From the NCBI GenBank assembly GCA_022711435.1, contig JAKLFB010000040.1:1-54597 (forward strand): a stretch of DNA of 54,597 nucleotides, in the 5' to 3' direction. Shown here piece after piece: positions 31,531 through 41,829 of this stretch (the first letter of the stretch is position 1; each line of letters opens with the position of its first letter). This DNA comes from Verrucomicrobiota bacterium (GTDB lineage: Bacteria > Verrucomicrobiota > Verrucomicrobiia > Limisphaerales > UBA1319). The translations under genes were made by a program, and so were the position numbers. Under the pieces are notes generated by a model. The model was not told the origin of the DNA, did not search any database, and saw only the letters and a list, made by a program, of their open reading frames with translations.

Positions 31531-32733
31531 TTACTCGGCCGCCAAGGCGGCGACCGGATCGAGGCGGGCGGCGCGCCGAGCGGGGAGCAGGCCGCTGGCC
31601 AGCCCCACCAGCAAGCTCGTCGCCAGGGCCAGGACCACGTATTCCGGCGGGGTCTTGACGGGCAGGGCAGGGACGTACATGCGCAACAGATGGCCTGCCC
31701 CCATGCCCGCCGCCAGGCCGAGGGCGCCGCCCAGGGTCGAGATCAGGGTCGCCTCGCTCAGGAACAGCATGAGGATTTGCCGTGAAGTCGCCCCGATGGC
31801 TCGCGCCAGCCCGATCTCCGAGGTCCGCTCGTTGACCGATATCCACATCATCGTCAGAATCCCGATCGATCCCACCAGGAGGGAGATCGCGCCAATCCCG
31901 CCCACGGCGAGGCTGACGATCCGGATGATGCGATCGAGGCTTTCGAGCATGCCGTTCTGGGTGGTGACGGTGAAGTCCCGCTCGCGGTTGTGGCGCTCGG
32001 TCAACACGGATTCGATCCGGCCCACGATCGTGTCGATAAGGGAGGAGTTGGCGACGGTGATGTCGATCTCGTGGAGGTGATCGCGGTTGAAGAGGCGCTG
32101 GGCGCGGGCGACGGGGATGTAGGCGCTGTCATCGATGTCGATGCCGAGGATCTGGCCTTTAGATTCCATGAGGCCGATCACCAGGAACCGCTCGCCGCCG
32201 ATGCGCACGTGGCGTCCGAGGCAGTTCTCGGAGCCGAACAGCTCCCGCTTCAGAGTGGGCCCGAGGGCGGCCACCGGCGCGCCGTCCCGCGCGTCCAGCG
32301 CGGGCAGAAACCGCCCGGCCCGGACCCGGATCCGCCACACGTCCGGCATGGCGGCCGTGACGCCGTAGACGAAGACATTGCGGGTCTTGCCGGCGTGCTC
32401 GACCGGGGCGGCGCCGACGACGGAGGGGACCACGCGCTCGACGCCGGGGATTCGGTCGACGGCTTCGGCGTCCTCGATCGTCAGCGGATGGACCGTGACG
32501 CCGAGGGCGCCCGGGGCGCCCGTCGTTTCGATCCGGCCCGGATTGATGGCGATGAGGTTGGCGCCGAACTGGGTGAACTCGGACAGCACGTAGGAGCGGG
32601 TGCCCTCTCCGATGGACGTGAGCAGGATGACCGAGGCGATGCCGATGAGGATGCCGAGCGTGGTGAGAAAGGAGCGCTGGCGATGGAACCAGAGCGATTG
32701 CCAGGCCAGCTTGAAGATGTCGAACCCGCTCAT
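31531..32733 (-). CDS. MacB-type ABC transporter permease (second)
   Basis: This is a 400-residue protein with an N-terminal transmembrane helix (FLTTLGILIGIASVILLTSIGEGTR), a periplasmic MacB_PCD domain (residues about 45-260), then three C-terminal helices of the FtsX family (AVGGIGAISLLVGSIGILTMMWISV, LISTLGGALGLAAGMGAGHLL, VVLALATSLLVGLASGLLPARRAARLDPVAALAAE). The closing PARRAARLDPxxAL is characteristic. It overlaps the previous permease by four bases. Together with that permease it may form the heterodimeric membrane unit of an efflux pump. It ends the operon. Confidence 0.88.
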   Translation of the reverse strand: MSGFDIFKLAWQSLWFHRQRSFLTTLGILIGIASVILLTSIGEGTRSYVLSEFTQFGANLIAINPGRIETTGAPGALGVTVHPLTIEDAEAVDRIPGVERVVPSVVGAAPVEHAGKTRNVFVYGVTAAMPDVWRIRVRAGRFLPALDARDGAPVAALGPTLKRELFGSENCLGRHVRIGGERFLVIGLMESKGQILGIDIDDSAYIPVARAQRLFNRDHLHEIDITVANSSLIDTIVGRIESVLTERHNRERDFTVTTQNGMLESLDRIIRIVSLAVGGIGAISLLVGSIGILTMMWISVNERTSEIGLARAIGATSRQILMLFLSEATLISTLGGALGLAAGMGAGHLLRMYVPALPVKTPPEYVVLALATSLLVGLASGLLPARRAARLDPVAALAAE

Positions 32734-33931
32734 GCCTTTCGCCTCATGAGCGCCTCGATGGGATTGAGCTGGGCGGCGCGGCGTGCCGGGAGGATGCCGA
32801 AGAGAAGGCCGACCGACGTGGCGACGGCGAGGGCGGCTCCGATCACCCAGGGCGGACAATGGATGGGGAAATCGGGATAGAGCCGCTGGAGGCCGTGGCC
32901 GGCGGCCAGGCCGACGATCAGGCCGACGACGCCCCCGGCGGTGGAGAGGACCGCGGCCTCGACGAGAAACACGGAGATGACCTGGGCATGGGTGGTCCCG
33001 ATGGCCTTGAGCAGGCCGATCTCCCGGGCGCGCTCGGACACGGAGACCAGCATCACGTTCATGATGCCCAGGCCGGCGACCCCCAGCGAGATGGCGGCGA
33101 TGCCCGCCAGGGCGGCCGTCAGGGCCCGGAGGATGAGGTTGAACGAGCTCAGCACGGCGTCCTGGGTGATGATCGTGACATCCTCCTGGCCGGCGTGGCG
33201 CTCGCGCAGGATTCGCCGCATCTCCTCCTGGGTCCGGTTCAGGTCCCGATGCGAGCCGGCCTCGGCCAGGATTCGAAACAGGCCGCTGCGATTGAACACG
33301 CGCAAGGCGGTCTCGACGGGGATCTCGATGACCTGGTCCATGTCCATCCCGATCGACGTCCCCCGGGGCGCCATGATGCCGATCACGCGGAACCGCCAGT
33401 CGCCGATTCGAACCCATCGGCCCAAGGGGTTCTCCTGGGGGAAGAGCTCGCGCGCCGCTCCGGCGCCGAGGACGCACACGGCCGCCCGCGGCTGCTCGCG
33501 GGGCAGGAAGCGCCCGCTGGCCATCCGGAGATGGCGAATCTCCAAAACATCGTGGGTGGTCCCCAGCAGGGTGATCTCCCGGCTGCGATCGCCGGCGGAC
33601 GCACGGGCGGTCCCGACGACGATCGGGGCGACCCTCTCGATGGCAGGGACCCGCTGCAGGAGGGCGTCGGCGTCTTCGAGGGTCAGGTCGTGCGGCGCCG
33701 TGTTCACCAGGGGCGCCAGGCCGGCGGTCTCGGTCTTGCCGGGGATGACGATGAGCAGGTTGGCTCCCAGGGAAGCGAACTCGCCGGTGACATAGAGCCG
33801 GGCTCCTTCGCCCAGACTGGTCAGGAGCAGGACCGAAGCGACGCCGATGCTGACGCCCAGCAGGGATAGGATCGTCCGAAGACGGTGGCCCCTGAGCCCG
33901 CCCGCTGCAAATCCAATGAGATCCACGCCCC

Positions 33932-33935
<4 letters not shown>
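32730..33935 (-). CDS. MacB-type ABC transporter permease (first)
   Basis: This is a 401-residue protein homologous to the next gene: N-terminal helix with RTILSLLGVSIGVASVLLLTSLGEGARLYV, a periplasmic region, and three C-terminal helices (ALTAALAGIAAISLGVAGLGIMNVMLVSV, VLSTAGGVVGLIVGLAAGHGL, ...LLFGILPARRAAQLNPIEALMRRKA). Two FtsX-type permeases from one operon suggest a heterodimer. The start overlaps the ATPase stop by four bases. Confidence 0.88.
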
Positions 33936-34602
<667 letters not shown>

Positions 34603-34606
<4 letters not shown>

Positions 34607-35898
34607 GGCGCGGTTTCCGGATGAGCCTCTGCCTCCGTTCGGCCGCTCTCTCCCCCGGGGGCTGCGGGAGAGAGGGCAGGGAGGGGGTTGGTTCCCTGGC
34701 TCTGGGATTCGGCGCCCGAACCCGGATCGGAGGCAGCCTCCCCCTTCGCGATGGCATAGGCGCCCGCCTTGACCTCCGGCCGATCGAGCGAGACCACCAC
34801 GACCTCACCCGCGGCCAGGCCCGAGACGATCTCGGTGAAGCTCCAGTTGTGAAGGCCGGTGACGACCTTCTGCTCGGCTAGCCGGCCCTCCCGCAGGACC
34901 AGGACGCGATCGCCTTCGAGCAGCGCGTAGGTGGGGATTCGGAGGACCTGCTCGCGCGCCTCCAGAATGATCTCGATGTCGGCGGACAGGCCGGGAAGCA
35001 GGTTGGCTGGAAGGGGGTTCTTCTCGAGCTCGGCCTCGACGCGGAGCGTCCGGTTCTGTTCCTGGCGGGTCTCGACGAACGAGGAGATGTAGGTCAAGGC
35101 GCCGCGGAAAGAGCTCTCTCGAAAGGCATCGAGCGTGATGCGCACGGGGTATCGGAGGCGGAGGCGGGCGACATCGGCCTCGTCGATGGGGGCGCTGACG
35201 TAGAGCGTGTCGGGATCGATCAGATCCACCACTGGCGGGATGAAGACGCCGGGCGGGCTGGGGCTGATCCATTCGCCGGTCTCGGTGGTGACATCGAGCA
35301 CGACGCCGTTGAAGGGGGCGGTCATGACGGTTTTGGCGAGGGTGGCGCGGGCCAGTTCGAGGGCGGCCTCGGCCTCGCGGGCGCGGGCTTGGGCGGCCAG
35401 GCTGGCGGCCAGCGCGGAGCGCGAGCGGGTCTGGTCCTGATCCAGCGCGATCTCGGAGATGACCTTGTCGCGGGCCAGGCTCTGGGTCCGCTTCCAGGAT
35501 TGCTGGGCGAGCTCGGATTCGAGCCGGGCTTGTTCGGCGAGGGCTTGGGCGGCCTCGAGGGCGCGCTCGGCCAACTGGACTTGGGCCTGGTGCTCCCCGT
35601 CATCCAGCCGCAGCAGGACGTCGCCTTTCCGAACCCGGCTGCCCTTCTGGACGCGGATCTCGGCCACCAGCCCCGCCAGGCCCGGGCTCATCCCGGCCCG
35701 GCGCCGGGACTGGACCGTCCCGGCGCGAGAGTTGACCACGGTATCCTCGACGCGCCCCTTTTCGACGCGGCAGACGGTCACCTCGATGGGGCGGGGACGG
35801 AACACGGTGAGCCGCAAGGCGAGCCCGATTCCCGCCAGGACGACGAGGACAAGCGCCAGCTTCAGCCAGGGAAAGGGCGCACGCTCAGCCTGAATCAT
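34603..35898 (-). CDS. HlyD/MacA-type membrane fusion (adaptor) protein
   Basis: This is a 431-residue protein: an N-terminal helix (LKLALVLVVLAGIGLALRLTVF), barrel-sandwich halves (GLVAEIRVQKGSRVRKGDVLLRLDDGEHQ and TVMTAPFNGVVLDVTTETGEWI), between them a long coiled-coil hairpin (RALEAAQALAEQARLESELAQQSWKRT), then a beta-barrel region (LYVSAPIDEADVARLRLRYPVRITLDAF), and a low-complexity C-terminus. This is the adaptor of tripartite efflux. As the first gene of a four-gene overlapped operon it would be transcribed from the 153-base divergent gap shared with mreB. An outer membrane partner is not in the window. Confidence 0.88.
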
Positions 35899-35997
35899 GG
35901 GCGCAGGTTAGCCTCGAATGCATTGAGGCGCAAGGACTGCCGGCGGGCGCCGCCGCCGGCTGTGAATAACGCGGCGCCAGGATCCGGGTATTCTCAC

Positions 35998-36026
35998 TTG
36001 ACCATAGGGGTGATGATTCCTTATTT
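35998..36026 (+). promoter_or_regulatory. Candidate sigma-70 promoter of mreB
   Basis: TTGACC (35998-36003), a 17-base spacer and TTATTT (36021-36026, or TATTTA one base later) lie 26 bases before the ATG at 36052, in an AT-rich patch quite unlike its surroundings. It is the best promoter-like match in the window. Confidence 0.5.
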
Positions 36027-36051
36027 ATCAAAGGCAATTTAGGCAACGGTC

Positions 36052-37077
36052 ATGTTCGCGCAACTTAAAGGGCTGTTTTCCAATGATATTGGCATCGACC
36101 TGGGAACAGCCAATTCCCTGGTCTTTGTGCGGGACCGCGGCATCGTGTTGCGGGAGCCGTCCGTGGTGGCCATTCAGGCGGGCACGACGAACGTCCTGGC
36201 GGTGGGAGAGGAGGCCAAGCGCATGCTGGGCCGCACGCCGGGCAACATCGTGGCCATCCGGCCGATGAAGGACGGCGTCATCGCCGATTTCGAGGTGACG
36301 GAGTCGATGCTGCGCTATTTCATCCAGAAGGTGCATCACCGGCAGCTGATCGCGCCGCGGGTGGTCGTGGCGGTGCCGTCGGGGATCACCGAGGTCGAGA
36401 AGCGGGCGGTGAAAGACTCGGCGATGCATGCCGGGGCGCGCGAGGTCTACCTGATCGAGCAGCCCATGGCGTCGGCGATCGGGGTGGGGCTGCCGGTCCA
36501 CGAGCCGGCGGGCAACATGATCGTGGATATCGGCGGCGGGACGTGCGAGATCGCGATCATCTCGCTGGCGGGAATCGTCTTCAGCCGGAGCATGCGCGTG
36601 GGCGGGGACGAGTTTGACGAGACCGTCGTCGCCCACATGAAACGCGCCTATAATTTAATGATTGGTGAACGAACCGCCGAGGAGATCAAGATTCGCATCG
36701 GCTCGGCATATCCCTTGGAACAGGAACTGACGATGGAAGTGAAGGGCCGCGATTTGAGCTCCGGACTGCCGAAGACATTGCCGGTGCGTTCGGAGGAGAT
36801 TCGCGAGGCCCTCAAGGAACCGCTTTCAAGCATCTTGGAATCCGTGCGCATCACGCTCGAGCGCTGCCCGCCCGAGCTGGCGGCCGACCTCGTGGACCGG
36901 GGCATCGTGCTGGCCGGCGGCGGGGCGCTGCTGCGGGGCATCGACCGATTGATCGCCGACGAGACCGGCCTGCCGGTGCACATCGCTGACGATCCGCTCA
37001 GCGCCGTGGCCGAAGGAACCGGGCGCGTCCTGCAGGAGCTCCAATTCTTGAAGCGGCTCGCTTTCTCGAAGACATGA
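36052..37077 (+). CDS. mreB: Rod shape-determining protein MreB
   Basis: This is a 341-residue bacterial actin. Phosphate 1 is DLGTANSLVFV, the mid-region includes GNIVAIRPMKDGVIADFEVTE and APRVVVAVPSGITEVEKRAVKDS, phosphate 2 is DIGGGTCEIAIISL, and the adenosine motif is GIVLAGGGALLRGID. It polymerises on the inner face of the membrane and guides lateral cell wall synthesis. The length is normal (about 345). It heads the mreBCD-mrdA-rodA order and implies a rod-shaped or elongating cell. Promoter-like site is directly upstream. Confidence 0.97.
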   Translation: MFAQLKGLFSNDIGIDLGTANSLVFVRDRGIVLREPSVVAIQAGTTNVLAVGEEAKRMLGRTPGNIVAIRPMKDGVIADFEVTESMLRYFIQKVHHRQLIAPRVVVAVPSGITEVEKRAVKDSAMHAGAREVYLIEQPMASAIGVGLPVHEPAGNMIVDIGGGTCEIAIISLAGIVFSRSMRVGGDEFDETVVAHMKRAYNLMIGERTAEEIKIRIGSAYPLEQELTMEVKGRDLSSGLPKTLPVRSEEIREALKEPLSSILESVRITLERCPPELAADLVDRGIVLAGGGALLRGIDRLIADETGLPVHIADDPLSAVAEGTGRVLQELQFLKRLAFSKT

Positions 37078-37085
37078 TCCAGGCG

Positions 37086-37112
37086 TTCACCCCCCAACCG
37101 GGTCGGGGTGAA
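37086..37112 (+). promoter_or_regulatory. Hairpin covering the mreC ribosome-binding site
   Basis: TTCACCCC (37086-37093) pairs perfectly with GGGGTGAA (37105-37112) around an 11-base loop. The 3' arm contains the only purine-rich Shine-Dalgarno-like run (GGGGTGA) before the ATG at 37115. The hairpin could hide the site until mreB translation ceases, or act as a weak attenuator. Confidence 0.4.
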
Positions 37113-37114
37113 GC

Positions 37115-37924
37115 ATGTTAAAACGGCCGTTTGTAGCTGCCCTTATTGCCATTGCGGTGCTGGCGGCAGGTTTGTGGAACCTGCCCCTCTGGTTTTCGTC
37201 GCCGGCCAAATCCATCCTCGGCGCCGGGTTCGTCCCTCTCTTCGGGCTCGATCATGCTGGCCGGGAGCTCGCCGATGCGGCCGGCAACGCCCTGACACCC
37301 CGCAGCGCGCTCGTCCAGGAGCGAGACCAGCTCCGGCGGGAAAACCAGACCCTCCGCGTCCTGGTCCAGGAGGCGTCCGATCTCCGAATCGAGAACGAGC
37401 GGCTGCGCGCCCAGGCCGGGTTCGCCGCGCGCGCTCCCTGGAAGCTCCGCCCCGCCCAGGTCATCGGCCGCGATCCGTCCAACTGGTGGCGCACCCTGCA
37501 TATCGACGCCGGCGCCACCGACGGCGTGCGCGTCAACTGCCCGGTGCTGACCCCGCAGGGGCTGGTGGGACGCGTCAGCCAGGTCCATGCCCAGCGGTCG
37601 GTCGTCCGCATGGTGGGCGATCCCGAGTGCCGCGTGTCGGCGCTGATCCAGGAGACGCGGGAGGCCACGGGCATCCTCATTCCGACCGATGAGCTTTCCG
37701 ATCGCGGCGGCCTGGCCACGCTGACCTTCCTCTCGCGCCATGCCGCGCTCAAGGCCGGTCAACAGGTGATCACCAGCGGCCAGGGCGGTGTCTACCCGAA
37801 AGGGATCCTGGTGGGCCGGATCGTGGATTGGCGGCTGGCTGACCAGGGGCTTTACCAGGAGGCGCGGATCCAGCTGGCCGTCCGCCAGCATCAGCTCGAG
37901 GAGGTGTGGGTGATTCTACCATGA
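37115..37924 (+). CDS. mreC: Rod shape-determining protein MreC
   Basis: This is a 269-residue protein: one N-terminal helix (FVAALIAIAVLAAGLWNLPLWF), a coiled coil (LVQERDQLRRENQTLRVLVQEASDLRIENERLRAQ), then two beta-domains with VIGRDPSNWWRTLHIDAGATDGVRVNCPVLTPQGLVGRV and the closing VITSGQGGVYPKGILVGRI. This is the periplasmic scaffold of the elongasome. Its stop overlaps the mreD start (ATGA at 37921-37924). Confidence 0.93.
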   Translation: MLKRPFVAALIAIAVLAAGLWNLPLWFSSPAKSILGAGFVPLFGLDHAGRELADAAGNALTPRSALVQERDQLRRENQTLRVLVQEASDLRIENERLRAQAGFAARAPWKLRPAQVIGRDPSNWWRTLHIDAGATDGVRVNCPVLTPQGLVGRVSQVHAQRSVVRMVGDPECRVSALIQETREATGILIPTDELSDRGGLATLTFLSRHAALKAGQQVITSGQGGVYPKGILVGRIVDWRLADQGLYQEARIQLAVRQHQLEEVWVILP

Positions 37925-38562
37925 ACCGCATCTACACCCTCTGTGTCTGGCTGCTGGCCGTGGGCATGGCTTTCGCAACAGCCGCGCTGGATCTGCCGCG
38001 GCGGATGCTGGGCACGCAGATCGACCTGATGACGCCGCTGGTGATTGCGGCGGCGCTGGCGGCCGATCGGCGGACCATGATCGGGGTGGCGGTCGCGGGC
38101 GGGCTGTCGATGGACACGCTGTCGGCGACGCCCCTGGGGCTGAGCGTGCCGCCGCTGGCGGCCGTGGGCCTGCTGGCGCACCGGCAGCTTCCGCTGATGC
38201 TGCCGGACCAGAAGGCGGTGCAATGGCTTCTGGGGCTGGCTGGCGGCCTGCTGGCACCCACCCTCTCCCTGCTGAGCGCGCAGGGGTGGGCCTATTTCAG
38301 CGGCAGCACCGATCCGCTCGCCGCGCCATCGGCCGCCGCGGCCATCGAGTGGGGCTGGATCGAGGCTGTCGAAGACCGGGAGCTGCCCTTGACCGCCGGC
38401 TGGGTTCTCTGGCGCCACGTGCCTTTCATGGCAGTGGGCAGCGCGTTCCTGACGCCTTTGATGTATGGGCTGCTGCGAAGGCTCGGACGGGCGATCGAGT
38501 ATCCGCTGGTCAAGCCGCCCTATTATCGGCCGGATCGGGAGATGAAACGGGGGCGGATGTGA
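37921..38562 (+). CDS. mreD: MreD-like rod shape membrane protein
   Basis: This is a 213-residue hydrophobic protein with several membrane segments (YTLCVWLLAVGMAFATAAL, LMTPLVIAAALAADRRTM, VAVAGGLSMDTLSATPLGLSVPPLAAVGLL, LLGLAGGLLAPTLSLLSA). Sequence similarity to MreD is only partial; the name rests on position between mreC and mrdA, size and membrane layout. The start at 37921 is chosen by the four-base overlap; an upstream in-frame ATG at 37906 lies inside mreC. Confidence 0.75.
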   Translation: MNRIYTLCVWLLAVGMAFATAALDLPRRMLGTQIDLMTPLVIAAALAADRRTMIGVAVAGGLSMDTLSATPLGLSVPPLAAVGLLAHRQLPLMLPDQKAVQWLLGLAGGLLAPTLSLLSAQGWAYFSGSTDPLAAPSAAAAIEWGWIEAVEDRELPLTAGWVLWRHVPFMAVGSAFLTPLMYGLLRRLGRAIEYPLVKPPYYRPDREMKRGRM

Positions 38563-38569
38563 GGCGGCC

Positions 38570-40579
38570 ATGCTGATCCTGGACCAACTGAAGCGGAGCG
38601 ACCGGGGCCTGTGGCTGATGGCCGTGGGGATCCTGGCTGCGTTTGGCGGGCTGCTGGTCTGGCTGGCGTATCTGCAGGTCTTCTCGGTCAGCCGCTACCA
38701 GGCCAGCCAGCAGGCGCAGTCCATCCGCCGCATCCGGTTCCCAGCCGTGCGCGGGACCGTGCACGATCGGCGGGGCCAATCCCTTGCCGAGAACCGGCCC
38801 ATGTTCAATGCCAACCTCTACATCGAGGAGCTCAGCCCGCTATTCAAGGCCGAGTACCGGCGCCTGATCCACGAGAGAACCGGGACCAACATCGCCCGGC
38901 GCAGCTGGTGGGACTGGCTGGGCCGGCGGCCGGCGCAGAAGCCGGCCCCTGCCCCTCGGCTGACAGCGGCGGAGCGGGAGGCCTTGGGGCGACAGGCCCG
39001 GTTCCAGGTGGTGAACCGGGTCGTCCAGGAATTGGCGGCACAGATCGAGCAGCCCCTGGCCCTGGACGAAGCCCGGTTCCATCAGCATTACGAGGAGCTG
39101 CGCGCCCTGCCGTTGCCGCTGCTGGAGAACCTATCCGACTCGATCGTCGCTCGCATGCAGGAGCGCCCGGAGCGGCCCGTCGGGGTGAACCTCGATGTGC
39201 AGCCGATGCGCTGGTATCCCCATGGCATGCTGGCGGCCCACCTGCTGGGTCAGGTCCGCCGGCTGGATCACTTCCAGGAAGAGATCGATGACGGCTTTTA
39301 TTATTGCCTGCCCGATTACCAGGGGAACGTCGGGATCGAGGGGGCCTTCGATCGCGAGCTACGCGGCCAGGCGGGTTTCAAGGCTGTCCGGGTCAACAAC
39401 ATGGGCTACCGTCAATCCGAAACCATCTGGTCGCCCGCTCAGCCCGGCCGGGACGTCCATTTGACCATCGACCTGCGCATCCAGCGGGCTGCCGAGCAGG
39501 CCCTCCGTCAGGCCGGAGCCGCTCCCAAAGGCGCCGTCGTCGTCATGGACCCCCGAAACGGCGATCTGCTCGCCATGGCATCCTCGCCGGCGTTCGATCC
39601 CAACTCGTTCGTGCCGCGAATGAGCCATGCCAACTGGGTCCGGCTCAGCGATCCGGACTTGAACCCCATGTTGAACCGGGCGTCGTTCGGCTCCTACGCG
39701 CCGGGATCGATCTTCAAGATCGTGGTCGCGCTGGCCGGGCTCGAGGCGGGGACGCTGGATCCGCGCGAGATCTATTCCAGCAAGGGGTATTACTCGATGG
39801 GCAGGCGCAGCCGGCCCATCGGGGACACCGCGCCGGCGGGGGATTACGATTTCCGGCGCGCCTTCAAGCTGTCGAGCAACTCCTATTTCATTCATCAGGG
39901 CCTTCGGGCGGGGCTGGACCGGATCATCGAGATGGGCCAGCGTTTCTTCCTGGGCCAGCGGACACAGATCCCGCTGCTCCAGGAGGTCCGAGGCTTCTTC
40001 CCCACGCTCGAATGGGTATCGTCCCGGAATGAACAGGGCGATCCCGTCCAGCCGGGCGAGGTGGCCAACCTCTGCATTGGCCAGGGCTTCTTGACCGTGA
40101 CCCCGCTGCAGATGGCGGTGCTGACTTGCGCGATCGCCAACGGGGGGACGGTCTATTGGCCCCGGCTGGTCGAGCCAGTCGAGCTGGGAGGATCGGCCAG
40201 CGCCGGCGGCCTGCGATCGGCCGGCCGCCCCCGCGGCCAGCTGGGCGTCAGCCAGCAGCACTTGGCCCTCGTCCGCGAAGGCATGCTGGCCGATGTCGAA
40301 GACCCCGATGGCACCGGACGCCATGCCTCGGTCATCGGGATGAGGGTGTGCGGCAAGACCGGGACCGCGGAGGTGGCCTTGAACGGGGGCGGCAAGCGCC
40401 TAGACACGTGGTTCGTGTCGTTCGCGCCTTTCGAGAAACCCCGGTATGCGGTGGTGGTGGTGGTCGAAGGCGGCGCTTCGGGCGGAGGGACTTGCGCGCC
40501 AGTGGCGCGCTCTATCTACCAGGCGCTGAGGCAGTTGGAAATTCAAGCGAATTCGTCGAAACCAGAGAGATCGAACTGA
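38570..40579 (+). CDS. mrdA: Penicillin-binding protein 2
   Basis: This is a 669-residue class B PBP: N-terminal anchor (LMAVGILAAFGGLLVWLAYLQVF), pedestal/dimerisation region with RGTVHDRRGQSLAENRP, GNVGIEGAFDRELRGQAG, then transpeptidase motifs SFGSYAPGSIFKIVVALAGLE (SxxK), SSN in FKLSSNSYFIHQG, and KTGTAE near residue 600. It cross-links peptidoglycan in the elongasome with RodA. The region between residues about 105 and 160 contains an alanine/proline-rich insert (RRPAQKPAPAPRLTAAE). Eight bases separate it from mreD. Confidence 0.93.
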   Translation: MLILDQLKRSDRGLWLMAVGILAAFGGLLVWLAYLQVFSVSRYQASQQAQSIRRIRFPAVRGTVHDRRGQSLAENRPMFNANLYIEELSPLFKAEYRRLIHERTGTNIARRSWWDWLGRRPAQKPAPAPRLTAAEREALGRQARFQVVNRVVQELAAQIEQPLALDEARFHQHYEELRALPLPLLENLSDSIVARMQERPERPVGVNLDVQPMRWYPHGMLAAHLLGQVRRLDHFQEEIDDGFYYCLPDYQGNVGIEGAFDRELRGQAGFKAVRVNNMGYRQSETIWSPAQPGRDVHLTIDLRIQRAAEQALRQAGAAPKGAVVVMDPRNGDLLAMASSPAFDPNSFVPRMSHANWVRLSDPDLNPMLNRASFGSYAPGSIFKIVVALAGLEAGTLDPREIYSSKGYYSMGRRSRPIGDTAPAGDYDFRRAFKLSSNSYFIHQGLRAGLDRIIEMGQRFFLGQRTQIPLLQEVRGFFPTLEWVSSRNEQGDPVQPGEVANLCIGQGFLTVTPLQMAVLTCAIANGGTVYWPRLVEPVELGGSASAGGLRSAGRPRGQLGVSQQHLALVREGMLADVEDPDGTGRHASVIGMRVCGKTGTAEVALNGGGKRLDTWFVSFAPFEKPRYAVVVVVEGGASGGGTCAPVARSIYQALRQLEIQANSSKPERSN

Positions 40580-40621
40580 AATGGTTTTTCATGGTCTTCT
40601 AACTAATAAGTGGCGTATCGC

Positions 40622-41827
40622 ATGCTAGAGGCATCGCTCAACGAACGAGAACGGCGGGTGGACTGGCCCTTGCTGGCCAGCGCGTTGGGCTTGATGGTGT
40701 TGGGAGTGGTTTTTATCTGGAGCGCAACGGCCAACCCGGATCCAGTTGGAGGATTGCCATGGTATCGCCAGACGGCCTTTCAGCAGGCCGTCTGGTGCGT
40801 GCTGGGGCTGGGCGTGGCGGCGGCCGTCTGCCTGGCCGACTACCGGATCTATGCCCGATGGTCGTATCTGATTTACGGGGCGACGATCCTCCTTCTGATC
40901 GCGGTCCTTGCGGTGGGGTCGGTCCGGTTCGGCGCCCGGCGATGGATCGATCTGGGCCTGTTTCAGTTCCAGCCATCCGAGTTCGCCAAAGTTGGTTTTC
41001 TGGTGGCGATGGCTCATTTCCTGAGCCGGCCCCCCGAAGAGCTGGCCAAGCCGAGGCTTTTCTGGCTGGCCTTGGCGATGACGGTCGTGCCGTTTGCCCT
41101 GATTCTGAGGGAGCCGGACCTGGGGTCGGCTCTGGTTTTGCTGCCGATGGCGCTGGTGATGTTCTTCGTGGCCGGCGTGCCGGTCCTGTTTCTGCGGCGG
41201 CTGCTGACGGGGGCTGCGGCCGTGTTGGGGCTGATCCTGGTCGATGTTCTCTGGGCGCCGCCGCAATGGCAGGTGATCCACCTCGAGGACTACCAGCGGA
41301 GGCGGTTGCTGGTCTATTTCGGGCTCGATTACGCAGGGCCCAACGCGTCCGAGGAGGAGCGAAGGCGGGCGCGCGTCCAGCAGTTGAACGATTCCTACAA
41401 CGTGCGCCAGGCCCTGATCGCCGTGGGCTCAGGCGGATGGACGGGCAAGGGATGGCGGCAAGGCGCCCAGAATGTGCTCGGGTTTTTGCCGAAAGGGGTT
41501 GCCCACAACGATTTCATTTTCTCGGTGATCGCGGAGGAGGGCGGGTACATGGGGAGCGCGACGGTTTTAGGGCTCTACACCGTGATCCTGTTCGCCGGTT
41601 TGAGGACCGCCAGCCAGGCCCGCGATCGCCTGGGCAAGCTGCTGGCGGTGGGCGGCGTGACGCTCTTCTTCAGCCACGTCGTCATCAATATTGGAATGAA
41701 TGTCCGGCTGATGCCCGTGACGGGCATCCCGCTGCCCCTGCTCAGTTACGGGGGCTCTTCGGTGCTCTGCTCGATGATCGCGGCTGGCCTGTTACAGAAC
41801 GTGTATTTCTACCGCAAGTCCTATTAG
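40622..41827 (+). CDS. rodA: Rod shape-determining protein RodA (SEDS glycosyltransferase)
   Basis: This is a 401-residue polytopic protein. The ATG at 40622 (MLEASLNERERRVDW) is preferred; a GTG at 40610 would add four residues and neither has a clear Shine-Dalgarno. Ten hydrophobic segments are visible, with SEDS motifs GVVFIWSATAN, GARRWIDLGLFQFQPSEFAKVGF, REPDLGSAL, DSYNVRQALIAVGSGGWTGKGW, FLPKGVAHNDFIFSVIAEEGGYMG, and GIPLPLLSYGGSSVLCSM. It polymerises lipid II with PBP2. Confidence 0.93.
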   Translation: MLEASLNERERRVDWPLLASALGLMVLGVVFIWSATANPDPVGGLPWYRQTAFQQAVWCVLGLGVAAAVCLADYRIYARWSYLIYGATILLLIAVLAVGSVRFGARRWIDLGLFQFQPSEFAKVGFLVAMAHFLSRPPEELAKPRLFWLALAMTVVPFALILREPDLGSALVLLPMALVMFFVAGVPVLFLRRLLTGAAAVLGLILVDVLWAPPQWQVIHLEDYQRRRLLVYFGLDYAGPNASEEERRRARVQQLNDSYNVRQALIAVGSGGWTGKGWRQGAQNVLGFLPKGVAHNDFIFSVIAEEGGYMGSATVLGLYTVILFAGLRTASQARDRLGKLLAVGGVTLFFSHVVINIGMNVRLMPVTGIPLPLLSYGGSSVLCSMIAAGLLQNVYFYRKSY

Positions 41828-41829
41828 CC

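Noticed and set aside
40759..41829. Upstream extension of the RNase E/G reading frame
   Set aside because: It runs in another phase inside rodA and lacks coding character; the ATG at 41830 follows the rodA stop directly.
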